From contig NC_133774.1 in assembly GCF_003597395.2 (NCBI RefSeq), positions 42,440,142 through 42,504,141 of the forward strand: 64,000 nucleotides of DNA. The letters are read 5' to 3'. This document shows positions 1 through 10,175 of the stretch, piece after piece. Source of the stretch: Chelonoidis abingdonii (Eukaryota > Chordata > Testudines > Testudinidae). The position numbers and the translations under genes were made by a program. A model generated the notes under the pieces. It saw nothing but the letters and a program-made list of their open reading frames with translations. It was not told where the DNA came from and did no database searches. Position 1 is the first letter of the stretch. Each line of letters opens with the position of its first letter.

Positions 1-480
1 ATACACTTTTTCAGAGTAATCTAATAAAATTAAAAGTGCTCTGATTGTTGTATATATACTGTTTTTCTACTGTTAATAAAATATTAATTTAGAAATACAA
101 TTAGAATATCATTATTCAAGAACAACCCAAACAAGTGAAAGCAATAAAATGATGATGGTTTCAAGGAAATTGTCAAGTAGATGAGTTCTGTAGTCTACAG
201 AACTTTTTTAGTTTTATTTTCAATTCACCGGTCCCGTCACTAACTTTTGTGGCAGTTAAATAGTTCTTAAACATAGAATCAGGTTGTTAAAGAGGAGAGT
301 CATGTTGTATTTAAAATATCTGTAGCCATATGTAATCTAAATTTAGATATCCCTCTTTCATATATTCAAAATTATTTACATAACAATTTCCTTAAATTTT
401 ACAGAATAATTAACAAGCAATCTGAAAATTGATAGGCTTTGAAATAACTAACTTTAAAAAAACTTTCGTGAATTTGCTAG

Positions 481-579
481 ATTACTGGGGATACCATATA
501 CAATATGTTACGACTGACAGAAGTAGAAATTGACAAAGAAGAAAGACCACTCAATCCACACAAAATAAAAAGTAGTGAG
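481..579 (+). CDS. CWC27: CWC27 exon encoding the end of the cyclophilin domain
   Basis: Internal coding exon of 99 bases (33 codons, phase 0 on both sides), with an AG acceptor at 479-480 and a GTATGT donor at 580. The translation contains GDTIYNMLRL followed by PHKIKS, a pattern I recognise from the C-terminal part of the CWC27 cyclophilin fold. CWC27 is a nuclear spliceosome component of the activated B complex. Its cyclophilin domain is reported to lack efficient prolyl isomerase activity and probably acts as a protein-binding module that works with CWC22. In humans, loss causes retinal degeneration with skeletal and other features. The downstream intron is only 237 bp, and the next exon continues the last strand of the domain. 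The exact acceptor is chosen because it preserves frame and the ITG start expected before GDT. Confidence 0.93.
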
Positions 580-816
580 GTATGTATTGCGGTTAATTAA
601 AATATTCTTTTTTTTTTCTTTGTCTTCAAACAATTATATTCTAGTAGGATGTATTGGCATTAATTTGTCTGAGTGGGTTATGTATTATTGCTCAATAAAT
701 AATTTTCAAAATAGTATATGTTTTTTAAGAAAATCATATTTTAAAGACATAAGCATTCTAAATGATAGCAAAGTGCTTATTAAATATTTGATCCAAATAT
801 TTAACTTTTTCCTTAG

Positions 817-920
817 GTTTTGTTTAATCCTTTTGATGACATCATTCCAAGAACGAATAAAAAGCTGAAAAAGGACAAACCAGGGGAAGAAGTAAAAAAG
901 TCAAAATCCAAAGGCACAAA
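817..920 (+). CDS. CWC27: CWC27 exon: end of cyclophilin fold and start of basic linker
   Basis: Internal exon of 104 bases. The acceptor is CCTTAG at 811-816 and the donor GTAATT at 921. It begins VLFNPFDDIIPR, the hallmark segment that closes the cyclophilin domain of CWC27, and continues into a lysine-rich linker (KKLKKDK, then KKSKSKGT). It ends with two bases of a lysine codon, completed by the first base of the exon at 10864, so the junction is in frame. The downstream intron is almost 10 kb because of nested transposons. The linker is expected to be flexible and nuclear. A 97-residue reading frame at 575-868 only overlaps the exons in a different frame and is not the product. Confidence 0.94.
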
Positions 921-1214
921 GTAATTATACTTCATACTTGGGCTTTTTAAAAATTTTATACAGCTCTAATTATAAAATTATTTCAGTCTTGTTCTATGAT
1001 ATGCTAGTGCCGTTGTATAGTACCTTGTATAGTAAATGTGGTACCTGATTTTTTCCGAGATGGGAGTGCATAAAAATTGTGTTCATATTTTAGCAATTTG
1101 TCCCTTTTTCCTTTTATTTCTTAATTCTGAATATTATAGCTGGTAAAAAGATTGTTTACGTACAGTTGCAGGTATAAGATTTCAGCATTATATGTGCAAA
1201 CTACAACTTAAAAA

Positions 1215-1400
1215 AAAAACTGTTTAAAGAACAGTAAGGTTGCAAAGTGAAGCAGTTGTAAATTAAGAAATGCCAGAATAAAAGGTGCATATGCTGCAAC
1301 CTTAATATGGGCCTCTAGTATGTATGCATCATGATAAAGTCTCTGGTTTCATGATTATTTACTACTTAGTCCAAGGCATCGTCACCTCATTCTGTGCATC
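1215..1400 (+). repeat. Arm of an old inverted-repeat element family
   Basis: The stretch with GGTTGCAAAGTGAAGC (about 1238-1253) and the following AAATTAAGAAATGCCAG is the diverged reverse complement of 2160-2335 and of 41690-41830. It therefore forms an inverted pair with 2160-2335, about 0.8 kb apart. Related sequence also occurs near 11390-11580. The family looks like an old non-autonomous DNA element; no name is assigned. Confidence 0.55.
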
Positions 1401-1535
1401 AGACTGATGATGATCTCAGAATGAATCAATACTCTTGTGAGTGACAAAGTTTTCTGTAGGACTCCATATTTGGTGCAGGAATTGGAAAGCGTATAGTTAA
1501 TAAGGCAAGGGATTGCAAGCAAAATGGTCTTATGG

Positions 1536-1990
1536 TCAAGAAAATTGAATTCCATTCTGGAGAATTGGATTCTATCCCTGCCTCTGCCACAGAGTTCCTC
1601 TGTGATGTTGGTAAAGTCGTTTAAACTAAAATATTCACAATTGGCCACTAATTATGTGTTTCTTATTTTCTGGATGTCAAGTGGGACACATCTGGTGTCA
1701 AATTTGCAGAAGTGTAGAGTACTCACATCTGCAGCTGAAGTTTGGGAGATGTGTGTTGAATGTAAAAGGTGCTATAAAAATGCTAGGTACTCTGGAAAGA
1801 TCAATCTTTCAGCGTCTCAAGTTTAGCACCCAAAATTAGTGGACACTTTTTTGACAATTTTAGCCTTAATATCTTTGTGCCTTTGTTCCCCAACTGTGAA
1901 ATGGGATAATACCATCACTTAATCTCATAGAGTTGTTGTATTGATAAATTCATTCATATTTGTGAAGCACTAAGATACTATGGTAGGAGT
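1536..1990 (+). repeat. Ancient SINE-like sequence (MIR/CORE type), interrupted
   Basis: The part at 1545-1620 resembles the middle of MIR-like SINEs (a TGCCTCTGCCACAGA-type block). The part at 1850-1990 resembles their tail: TGTGCCT, then CCAACTGTGAAATGGGATAAT and a GAAGCACTAAGATA-type end. Between them lies a different diverged block (1630-1850) containing CACCCAAAATTAGTGGACAC. Assignment to a named SINE is not secure. Confidence 0.45.
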
Positions 1991-2159
1991 ACCATATCAG
2001 CATCGAAGAGAAAATTAATAGTTTTATATTCAGTGCAGGGTTTGGATGGTGGGTATTAAAAAAGGTTTGTTGCTACGTATTTTGAAAGAGGAGCATAAAA
2101 AGAAATATTGAATAATTAGCTAGCCCTTCAATAAATGAGGTAGGAGTCTTAGAGGGGAA

Positions 2160-2779
2160 AAAAGCATTTGATTATGTAATTAAAAATTGTATGATAATGC
2201 ATATACACAAGGAGGCAAATTAAGTTTGCATGGGCAACCTTAATACTGGTATTTTCTAACTTAGGAGTGCTTTGCAACCTTAACAATCTTGTTACAAGTT
2301 TCTTTTTGAGTAAATTCCTAGTTTAAAAAAAAAAAAAAGCCAGCATGAAAAAACAAATTGTGTATATTGGGTCATCAGCAAGATTCAGTTAGATCCCAGC
2401 ACAAATCCCTACCACTTAAGCCACCTGAGTAACTGGTAGTCGTAGAAGCCTGTTATCGTCTGTGTAGATCAGGTGCTTTGGAGGGGGATGACACACACAC
2501 ATTTTGACATTGAGTTTCACATCTATTTGCAGACAGAGAAATGTAGGGATCCAAGACTCCTGGTTTGGATTCAATTCCAGGTTCTGGAGGGGAGTGTGGT
2601 GTAGTGGTGTTAGATTCCTTTTGCTGTTGTGAGTAGCCTGTCTCTGTACCTCTCTCCTCCTGGCCTGCGTTCCGATCCCAGCACCAGCTTGCCTCTCCCT
2701 CAGATCCTAACCATTTCCCTGACTAGTTCCCCTCACCCCTCCACCCTTTTGCTTCTGTCACCTGTCTTCTCTTCTGACT
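2160..2779 (+). repeat. Old interspersed repeat, left part, split by the DIRS element
   Basis: Shares several blocks in the same order with 41690-44110: the CTTTGCAACCTT arm, TTCCTAG at about 2315, the blocks around TCATC(A)GCA and GATC(C/T)CAGC, a GATTCAATTCCAGGTTCTGGA-like block, then a CT-rich stretch. The continuation is at 10176-10745 beyond the DIRS element, which implies that the DIRS element landed inside an existing repeat. Confidence 0.6.
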
Positions 2780-2915
2780 CCTGTTATCCCTCTGCTCTTC
2801 GAGTAGTGTCCTGATGGGTGCTCCACTTCAGGTGTACATGCTCCTCCTACACCCGTGATTAGAGATTTTTGGTAGAAGTGCCTGTTTGGCCTGCTCATGC
2901 ACCTACATGTCTCTG
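2780..2915 (+). repeat. DIRS left inverted terminal repeat
   Basis: GGGTGCTCCACTTCAGGTGT at 2816-2835 and AGTGCCTGTTTGGCC at about 2877-2891 match the reverse complement of 10025-10135 (GGGTGCTCCACTTTAGGTGC and AGTGCCTGTTTGGCC). The match, with diverged bases between, extends outward through CTCTTCGAG near 2795. Inverted ends of this kind are expected of DIRS elements. Confidence 0.8.
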
Positions 2916-4289
2916 TGCCTCGTAGTGAGGTTATATTGGGCTGCTTGGGCAAATCACTTTCAATTCATTCTCAGCTGCCTTCACCCTGAGATGAAGCATT
3001 TAGCATGCCCTCTTAGTTTCACTTAGCATACTTAGTTAGTTCAGTATACATAGTTTAGTTTAAACATGTTGTTGGTCTTCCCCATTTTTATTTTGGACTT
3101 GGTTTTTGTTTCTGGGATGTGGTGGAGTCCCTACGCTTTAAGTGTTGTCTTTCATGCTGGGAAGCTACACCAGTTAGTATGGACAATCTCAGTGTCTCCG
3201 GTGTGTGGGAGACACCCATATATGATCAAAGTGTAAGATCTGTTCTTCATTCAAGAGCAGATCTAGAAAAAACAGAGATAAAGTACAGGCTCCTCATGAT
3301 GGAATTAATCCTGAGATCAACTTCTGACCTGGATTTCAAGAACCCCTGTACATAGTGCTCTGTCTACCTCCAGATTCTGATCACCAAGAGACTCAGTCAC
3401 TGAGAGCCTCGAGAGATCCAGCATTGTCACTTGTCACAGCAGTACCAAAAGTCCCACACTGTTTAGTCCACAGATACTGACAGGAGCTCTAGATCTCCTT
3501 CCAGGAAGTCATGGTCACTGGGGACCTCAGGCCCCAAAGGGACTGCTACTAAGGCTCCAAGTACTTCCGGTACCACAAAGAAGGAACCTGCTTCCAAGAA
3601 TATGATACTACTAAGAAAGGCACAATACTGAATACTACGTCTGCTTCTAGTGACCATGCCCATTTTAGTGGACATTCCACTTTAAAGAGATTGGTGTCAT
3701 CAGATCCTTCTGTACCTATCCCAGTGCCTCAGACCTTTTGCCTCTGAGTCAGGACATGCTTGTTCTGTGCACACAAGACTGGCTTCACCGACTCATATTA
3801 CCAATGTACCTACCTCAGTACCAATGCTGTCTTCTACAGGACTCTGCATGGCTCCTGCATATTTTCCCCTGCTACAGCAAGAATTTCAATACTCGAGAGT
3901 CATCCTAGTATCAAAGGAGCCAGCATTTCCATTACTTACGAGGACCACACATCTCTCACTACCAAAGTCTACTGGGTTACTATCTCAAAACTTCTTCTCT
4001 TGCTTCTCCAACTTTGACCACCCAGATTAAACAGTTATCACTTCCCCTGCACTATGTTGAGGATCTCTCTTTGTAGATCTCCTGTCTACTCCGAGTCATT
4101 ATTCTTCATGTACAGAAAAAGGGGAGGATAGGCAACACTGACCTCTGACCACCTGGGGTGATCAACCATGGATGCCTCCTCTCATGCCCTGTGATTCCAC
4201 TCAGTGACCTCACTAGGATCCCTAGGCCCTGTATTGTCAACAGTTTTTAAGGGCACTGAGTCCTCACAGGAAACACAGACACACATTCT

Positions 4290-5200
4290 CTTGTGCCTTC
4301 ACTTCCTCCTCTCCAGCCAGAACCCAGAGAGGAGACATTTGAGGAAAAAGAAGCAAGAGCTGACAAAGTGGTTACACCTCCTACATATATCTCCTCATTA
4401 TTGCCAGATGAGGTAGTAATACCTGTACCACAGCCCTTGGCAGATGTGTTTAGACATTTCCAGAAGCTGATGAAGTATATCACAGATACTTTTCAGATCC
4501 TGCTTGAGGAAGCCCAGGACTCCCATCATAAACTGGACATATTACACACACCAGCTTCTCATGTGGCACTCACTGTTAATGAAGCTTTACTAGAGCCTAC
4601 CATGACAATCTGGCAGACTCCAGCTATGCCCCCCCACCACACATAGTTGTAAAAGTGCCAACAAAAAATACTGTATGGCAGCCAAGGATTCATAGTTCTT
4701 ATTCTCACGTCCAACACCAAATTCACTGGTCATGGATGCATTGAATATATGTGGTAGACAACACAATACGAAATCTACTCCCTATAACAAGGACCAGAAG
4801 TGACTAGATCTATTTGATTGCAGGGGTTATTCCTCCACAGTGCTACAGTTCAGAATAGCAAACCATCAAGTGCTCATGTCATAATATGACTATTTGAATT
4901 ATAGCAAGTTTAACACTTTTATTAACCATTTGCAAGAAGAACACCACAAGCAATTTAAGGCTATCATACATGAGGGTCAGCTTTTACCAAAGACATTGTT
5001 GCAGACCTCCATAGATGCAGGTGATACAACAGCCCAGTCCATTTCTGCTGTGATTGTTATGGGCTGAGCTTCTTGGCTGTAGTTGTCAGGCCTTCCTAGG
5101 AGATACCGAGTACTGTTGAGGACTTCCCTTTTGATGGTCTCACGTTGTTTTTTTTGGAGTCCACTGGTGATTGCCTTCACACTTTGAAGGACTCAGGGGC
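4290..5200 (+). pseudogene. DIRS gag-like remnant
   Basis: The longest frame (4293-4646) gives a proline-rich then acidic start, the segment SSLLPDEVVIP and, near its end, MTIWQTPAMPP. Further blocks in other frames read GYSSTVLQFRIANHQALMS (about 4820-4880), NYSKFNTFINHL, then KAIIHEGQLLPKTLLQTSI and DAGDTTAQS up to about 5040. These match the pattern I recall for DIRS gag proteins: an IWQTPAS-like motif, then YSSxxLQFRIANYxALL. Several stops and frame changes interrupt it. Its role in an intact element would be the particle protein. The original start was not identified. Confidence 0.7.
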
Positions 5201-5479
5201 CACACATAATCTCTTGGAATATACACACTTGCAAATAAAAGAAAATTTAGCAGGTTCCAGACATCGCAAAGATCTCGTCCAACACACTTCTCTATTTTCT
5301 GTAGATCAACTGACGTTCTGACCAGGAGGCTGAAATATTACAAGAAAAAGCCTGCTACTACCTCTTCTTCTTTTTAGCCATCTGCGAAATCCAAGCATTA
5401 GCTTTGATGGCTTCGTCAAGAGTCTGCACCACCTGCTCCAAATAAATCTGACTCTGCAATGTTCCATCCTCCTTCCCCA

Positions 5480-6300
5480 CTTTGGATACCCTCTTTTTCG
5501 CAGTTTGGATCTGCATAGGAGACACTAACATCCAACACGGGGGTTTGGGGATTGTACCATCTTGGTTATTCCATCCATTTCACCTCCCATCCCCTTTTTC
5601 TGTCTCTTTTCAGAGACCCATCTCACGATTAGTTACTGAGTCAGGAGGTTGCTTCTCTCCTATGCTTAGGGGTTATAGAACCACTTCCAGTTCAGCACAG
5701 GACGAAAGGTTCTGTTCCAAATATTATCTGATCCCCAGAAAGAATGGAGGATGGAGATCAATATTAAATCTCAAATGTCTCAACAACTGCATAAAATGAT
5801 GTAAATTCATCATGGTGACTCTTACAGCTATTATTCTCTCTCAAGATTTCAGGGATTGGTTTGTGACTCTCTACCTTCAAGACACTTATTTCCACATTGC
5901 GATTCACCCCTCCCACAAGAAGTTACTTTGATTTATAGTCAACCACAACCACTTTCAATACCAAGTGCTCCCTTTTGGCCTCTCCTCTGCCCCAAACATA
6001 TTCTCAAAGATCATGGCAGTCCAAGCCACTCATCTGCATTGTGTAGGCATAATTGTCTTCGTTTTTCTCAATGATTAGCCAGTCGGGGCGCATCATATCA
6101 CAAGGTCCATTAGCAGTACAAATGATGAGGTCTTTGTTTCCTACCAGAGACCTCCAGATTAACCATGAAAAGTCTGTTTTGATCTTGGTTCAATGGATAG
6201 ATTTTTATAGGAGCCTCAATAGGTTTGCGAATCTGCAGAATCTTAGTAAAAGATTCAGTTAAGCCCTCTGACTTCAGCAAGGAATTGTCTTCATCTGTTG
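5480..6300 (+). pseudogene. DIRS reverse transcriptase remnant
   Basis: One frame reads ERFCSKYYLIPRKNGGWRSI then LNLKCLNN up to 5799. It continues after a stop with LQDTYFHIAIHPSHKK (about 5871-5920), QYQVLPFGLSSAPNIFSKIM (about 5960-6020) and FVFLND (6058-6075), where an intact enzyme has a YxDD catalytic motif. The LQDAYFHI, LPFGLSSAPRVF and YLDD series is characteristic of DIRS reverse transcriptases. The second catalytic aspartate pair has decayed (LND followed by a stop), so the copy is inactive. Several stops are visible, including one just before the KFIMV stretch at about 5800. Confidence 0.85.
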
Positions 6301-7000
6301 GGCCATGTGGTGGAGTGTGTCTTCATGACCCAGCATGCGACGTTGCATCTTCAGTATTTCTAGGGATGGCTCAGGACACTCTATGTACCAAACAAGCACA
6401 GACTTGACGAATAGGTCTCTCTTCCTCTTTGGGTTCTGGACTTGCTCATTTGGTGGAAGAACTCCTCCAAAGTCTATGTGGGGAGTTCTCTTCTTTCAAC
6501 CTCCTCTGACTACCATTATCACTTCAGACAGATCCCTTTTTGGGATGGGGAGTGGATCTCGGTACTCACACCATCCAGGGCAAATGGTCTTCCTAAGAGT
6601 CTCCTACATGTCAGCATTTAGAAGTTGAGGGCAGTCAGGAATGCTTGCTCCCATTTTCTTTTACTCAACAAAGCCAAATTAGTCAAGAACATGACAGACA
6701 TTGTGTCCTGCATGTTTTACATCAATCGACAGAGGAGCAGGCTCTCCCCGACTCTATGCCAAGGAGATAAAGTTCTGAAATGAGCATGTAACCAAGCTGA
6801 TAGCATCTCAACCTCTTACCTCTCAGGTATACAGAACATTGCAGCCAACCACCTTCGCAGACACTTCTTTAAGAGTTATGACTGGAAGTTGGATTCGCAA
6901 ATGCTCCACAGCATATTTCTAACCTAGGGGTTTCCAGAAGTGGAACTTTTTGCCACTGCTGCCAATGCAAAGCACAGGAAGTTTTACTCTGGTGGGCAGG
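6300..7000 (+). pseudogene. DIRS RNase H remnant and following linker
   Basis: After a frame change the DNA at about 6535-6590 reads GWGVDLGTHTIQGKWS, matching the GWGAHL...QGxWS block of DIRS RNase H domains. About 6610-6740 reads KLRAVRNACSHFL, AKLVKN and MTDIVSCMFYINRQ, matching the ELxAVxxA and TDNxxxxxYINRQ blocks. From 6918 a frame gives LTxGFPEVELFATAANAKHR, equivalent to the segment before the recombinase in DIRS elements. Frameshifts separate these blocks. Confidence 0.75.
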
Positions 7001-7367
7001 AGAGGAGAGATTCGTGTCTCAGTCACTGGGAAATGACTTTCTTATTCCATGGACCAGGAGTCATCTTTATTCTTGCCCACCAATGCCATTGTTCTCAACA
7101 AGGACAAGGATTAGGGCATTTGATTGCACTGACTTGGCCAAGGCAGGTTGGTATCCTTACCAGTTCACTTCACTTCTCATCCACTGCTGAGACTTCCAGT
7201 TGGTTGCCACCTGTTATCGCAGGGTTCTGGTCGCCAACCACCTCATGGCAATTTGGAAGTTTTGTGACATCAAGCAAGGCTCTTAGAGGGTTCTCGGGAT
7301 AGAGACTTCCCACTTAACAGAGGTACAACAGGTTTTCTTAAATAGCAGAAAAACATCTACGAGAAGT

Positions 7368-8920
7368 AGACTCATAGATTCATTGATTCATAGACTCTAG
7401 GACTGGAAGGGACCTCGAGAGGTCATCAAATCCAGTCCCCTGCCCTCATGGCAGGACCAAATACTGTCTAGACCATCCCTGATAGACATTTATCTAACCT
7501 ACTCTTCAATATCTCCAGAGATGGAGATTCCACAACCTCCCTAGGCAATTTATTCCAGTGTTTAACTACCCTGACAGTTAGGAACTTTTTCCTAATGTCC
7601 AACCTAAATCTCCCTTGCTGCAGTTTAAGCCCATTGCTTCTTGTTCTATCATTAGAGGCTAAGGTGAACAAGTTTTCTCCCTCCTCCTGATGATACCCTT
7701 TTAGATACCTGAAAACTGCTATCATGTCCCCTCTCAGTCTTCTCTTTTCCAAACTAAATAAACCCAATTCTTTCAGCCTTCCTTCATAGGTCATGTTCTC
7801 AAGACCTTTAATCATTCTTGTTGCTCTTCTCTGGACCCTCTCCAATTTCTCCACATCTTTCTTGAAATGCGGTGCCCAGAACTGGACACAATACTCCAGT
7901 TGAGGCCTAACCAGCGCAGAGTAGAGCGGAAGAATGACTTCTCGTGTCTTGTTTACAACACACCTGTTAATGCATCCCAGAATCACGTTTGCTTTTTTTG
8001 CAACAGTATCACACTGTTGACTCATATTTAGCTTGTGGTCCACTATGACCCCTAGATCTCTTTCTGCCATACTCCTTCCTAGACAGTCTCTTCCCATTCT
8101 GTATGTGTGAAACTGATTGTTCCTTCCTAAGTGGAGCACTTTGCATTTGTCTTTATTGAACTTCATCCGGTTTACCTCAGACCATTTCTCCAATTTGTCC
8201 AGATCATTTTGAATTTTGACCCTGTCCTCCAAAGCAGTTGCAATCCCTCCCAGTTTGGTATCGTCCGCAAACTTAATAAGCGTACTTTCTATGCCAACAT
8301 CTAAGTCGTTGATGAAGATATTGAACAGAGCCGGTCCCAAAACAGACCCCTGCGGAACCCCACTTGTTATACCTTTCCAGCAGGATTGGGAGCCATTAAT
8401 AACTACTCTCTGAGTACGGTTATCCAGCCAGTTATGCACCCACCTTATAGTAGCCCCATCTAAATTGTATTTGCCTAGTTTATCGATAAGGATATCATGC
8501 GAGACCGTATCAAATGCCTTACTAAAGTCTAGGTATACCACATCCACCGCTTCTCCCTTATCCACAAGACTCGTTATCCTATCAAAGAAAGCTATCAGAT
8601 TGGTTTGACATGATTTGTTCTTTACAAATCCATGCTGGCTATTCCCTATCACCTTACCACCTTCCAAGTGTTTGCAGATGATTTCTTTAATTACTTGCTC
8701 CATTATCTTCCCTGGCACAGAAGTTAAACTAACTGGTCTGTAGTTTCCTGGGTTGTTTTTATTTCCCTTTTTATAGATGGGCACTATATTTGCCCTTTTC
8801 CAGTTTTCTGGAATCTCTCCTCTCTCCCATGACTTTCCACAGATAATAGCTAGAGGCTCAGATACCTCCTCTATTAGCTCCTTGAGTATTCTAGGATGCA
8901 TTTCATCAGGCCCTGGTGAA
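7368..8920 (-). mobile_element. CR1 LINE, 5'-truncated, inserted in the DIRS element
   Basis: Full 3' tail at the left: 7368-7450 carries the TTCATTGATTCATAGA repeat end and the GGACTGGAAGGGACCTCGAG block typical of reptile CR1. The 5' truncation is at about 8920. DIRS sequence is continuous across the insertion; AAGT at 7364-7367 recurs at 8920-8923, a short target duplication or microhomology. Polarity is opposite to both CWC27 and the DIRS element. It is the best-preserved LINE in the window. Confidence 0.93.
7468..8901 (-). CDS. CR1 ORF2 3' part: reverse transcriptase, uninterrupted, 477 residues
   Basis: A 477-residue reading frame with the complete reverse transcriptase core of a CR1 LINE. 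It carries GEIPENWKRANIVPIYKKG, NYRPVSLTS, the LDFSKAFDTVSH segment (catalytic aspartate), [11 protein letters not shown], the FADDTK catalytic pair, and the downstream LEKWSEVNRMKFNKDKC and RPQLEYCVQFWAP blocks. It ends LDKCLSGMV. The endonuclease half of ORF2 and all of ORF1 are missing because the copy is 5'-truncated. The first methionine is internal, since PGPDE precedes it in frame, so this is not a true start. In life the enzyme makes cDNA at the target site by target-primed reverse transcription. With no promoter or endonuclease this copy should be immobile. The absence of stops suggests a recent insertion compared with the ruined DIRS host. Confidence 0.93.
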   Translation of the reverse strand: MHPRILKELIEEVSEPLAIICGKSWERGEIPENWKRANIVPIYKKGNKNNPGNYRPVSLTSVPGKIMEQVIKEIICKHLEGGKVIGNSQHGFVKNKSCQTNLIAFFDRITSLVDKGEAVDVVYLDFSKAFDTVSHDILIDKLGKYNLDGATIRWVHNWLDNRTQRVVINGSQSCWKGITSGVPQGSVLGPALFNIFINDLDVGIESTLIKFADDTKLGGIATALEDRVKIQNDLDKLEKWSEVNRMKFNKDKCKVLHLGRNNQFHTYRMGRDCLGRSMAERDLGVIVDHKLNMSQQCDTVAKKANVILGCINRCVVNKTREVILPLYSALVRPQLEYCVQFWAPHFKKDVEKLERVQRRATRMIKGLENMTYEGRLKELGLFSLEKRRLRGDMIAVFRYLKGYHQEEGENLFTLASNDRTRSNGLKLQQGRFRLDIRKKFLTVRVVKHWNKLPREVVESPSLEILKSRLDKCLSGMV

Positions 8921-9886
8921 AGTACTTACCTTTAGAAATGGAAGAAATTTAACGTATGGTGTATCCGTTGGCAAGTATCTCTTGATCTCACTTCTCTTTC
9001 CACCACCCTGGATTATCTGTTAGAATAAAAAAGATCAGGTATTGTTATGAGTTCTATCAAGGTTCACTTGGCAGCAATAACAGCCTTTCACTAGTTTGTG
9101 GAAGATTTTTCACCACAACTTCAAGATTTCTTAAAGATTTGAATTGTTATCTATAGGTTAACCTGAATGTGTCCTTAATTGCCTTATGACACACCCCTTT
9201 TAGCCATTAGCTACATATTCGCTATTCCATTTGCCCATGACAACAGCTTTCTTGGTTGCCATCACTTCTACACAGAGAGTGGGAGAATTGAGGGTTTTAA
9301 TAGCAGGTCTCCCCTGCCCCGCCCCGCAGTGTTCTTCAAGCTACAGGTTTCGTTACGGTCACATCCCAAGTTTCTACTCAAAGTGCCCTCTGAATTTCAT
9401 CTTAATCAGACCATTCATTTACCATTCCCCCCAAACCACATCACTCGAAACAGGAAGCTGCTTTCCGTACTTGGGATGCCAGAAGGGCATTAGCCTTCTC
9501 TCTAGACAGGACCACCATTTTGAAAGTCTCCCAGACTGTTTTGATTGTGGACAGATCTAAAGGATACACAGGCTCCACCCAAAGTCTTGTGGTGGCTCTT
9601 TGGGTATATTATTTCATATTATGACTCTGCCAACATTCTAAGGTGCCAGCCCATTCTACAGTGTTGCAATCTATGTCTATGGCCTTACTAAAGGATGCAC
9701 CAGTTGCTGACATTTGCAGAACTGAAACCTGGATTTCAATACATACCTTGGTTCATGTCTCTAGATCAGATGTGGCAGTTGGCAGTCTAGTTCTGTCTTC
9801 AGTATTGGGTTCTGCTCTGAAGATCCCTCCTTCCTCTGGCGATACTGTGCAGGAGTCACCTGAAGTGGAGACGTTACATCTGGACG

Positions 9887-9921
9887 TTACTAGAAGGAGA
9901 AGGAGGAGGTGGTGGTGGTGG
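9887..9921 (+). repeat. Purine-rich simple repeat (GGA/GGT)
   Basis: A run of AGAAGGAGAAGGAGGAGGTG and further GGTGGTGG units between the recombinase remnant and the right end. It is simple sequence, and the poly-Arg/Trp stretch in the frame across it is an artefact. Confidence 0.7.
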
Positions 9922-9930
9922 TTCACCTTG

Positions 9931-10175
9931 TGCAGTAACTGGGGTTCTTCAAGATGTGTATCCCTATGGGTGCTCCTGCCTTCTTCCTATTGGGACTTTG
10001 TAGTAGAGAAGGAACTGAGGACAGTTCACCCACCTAGTAGGGCGCATGTGTGGGCCAAACAGGCACTGCTATTGAAAAATCTGATGAAAGGCCCAGGGGT
10101 TGCATGTGCACCTAAAGTGGAGCACCCATAAGGGGACACATCTTGAAGAACTCCAATTACTGCTCAAGGTGAGTA
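9931..10175 (+). repeat. DIRS right end with short inverted repeat
   Basis: TTCTTCAAGATGTGTATCCC near 9955 and the reverse complement GGGGACACATCTTGAAGAA near 10133-10151 face each other about 150 bases apart. The right half (10025-10175) is also the inverted partner of the left end at 2780-2915. The right end therefore holds both an end-orientation copy and an internal complementary copy, a layout reminiscent of the inverted end and internal complementary region of DIRS elements. Confidence 0.7.

Larger units (their letters stand above)
7300..9870 (+). pseudogene. DIRS tyrosine recombinase remnant, split by CR1
   Basis: The region runs to 7367, is interrupted by CR1, and resumes at 8924. 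The resumed part gives KWKKFNVWCIRWQ (8937-8975), then further on ALTAFH-like and FLVAITSTQRVGELR segments (9249-9300), VSLRSHPKF and SEFHLNQTIHLP (9340-9425). The last part (9643-9800) reads PAHSTVLQSMSMALLKDAPV then ADICRTETWISIHT. The final block corresponds to the HSTRALASS...ADICxAATWxSxxTF end of DIRS recombinases, where histidine and arginine are catalytic. Here HSTR has become HSTV, so the active site is lost. This domain would insert the circular cDNA intermediate. Confidence 0.8.
2780..10175 (+). mobile_element. DIRS retrotransposon with inverted ends, carrying a nested CR1
   Basis: A degenerate element of about 5.8 kb after removing the CR1 at 7368-8920. In order: left inverted end, gag remnant (about 4290-5200), reverse transcriptase (5480-6260), RNase H (6500-6930), a segment with DLFATAANAK-like residues (about 6935-6990), and a tyrosine recombinase region split by the CR1 (7300-7367 and 8924-9860), then the inverted right end. 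DIRS elements use a tyrosine recombinase rather than an integrase and make no target duplication, which fits. All reading frames carry stops and frameshifts, so the copy is dead. Family assignment is by recalled protein similarity plus the inverted ends. Confidence 0.85.

Noticed and set aside
7468..8901. Calling the 477-residue frame a functional host gene
   Set aside because: It is the CR1 reverse transcriptase segment. It lacks the endonuclease and any promoter, and its first methionine is internal to the original ORF2.
9643..10131. 162-residue open frame as a separate gene
   Set aside because: Its first part is the end of the DIRS recombinase, the middle is a GGA/GGT simple repeat, and the end is the DIRS inverted terminus.
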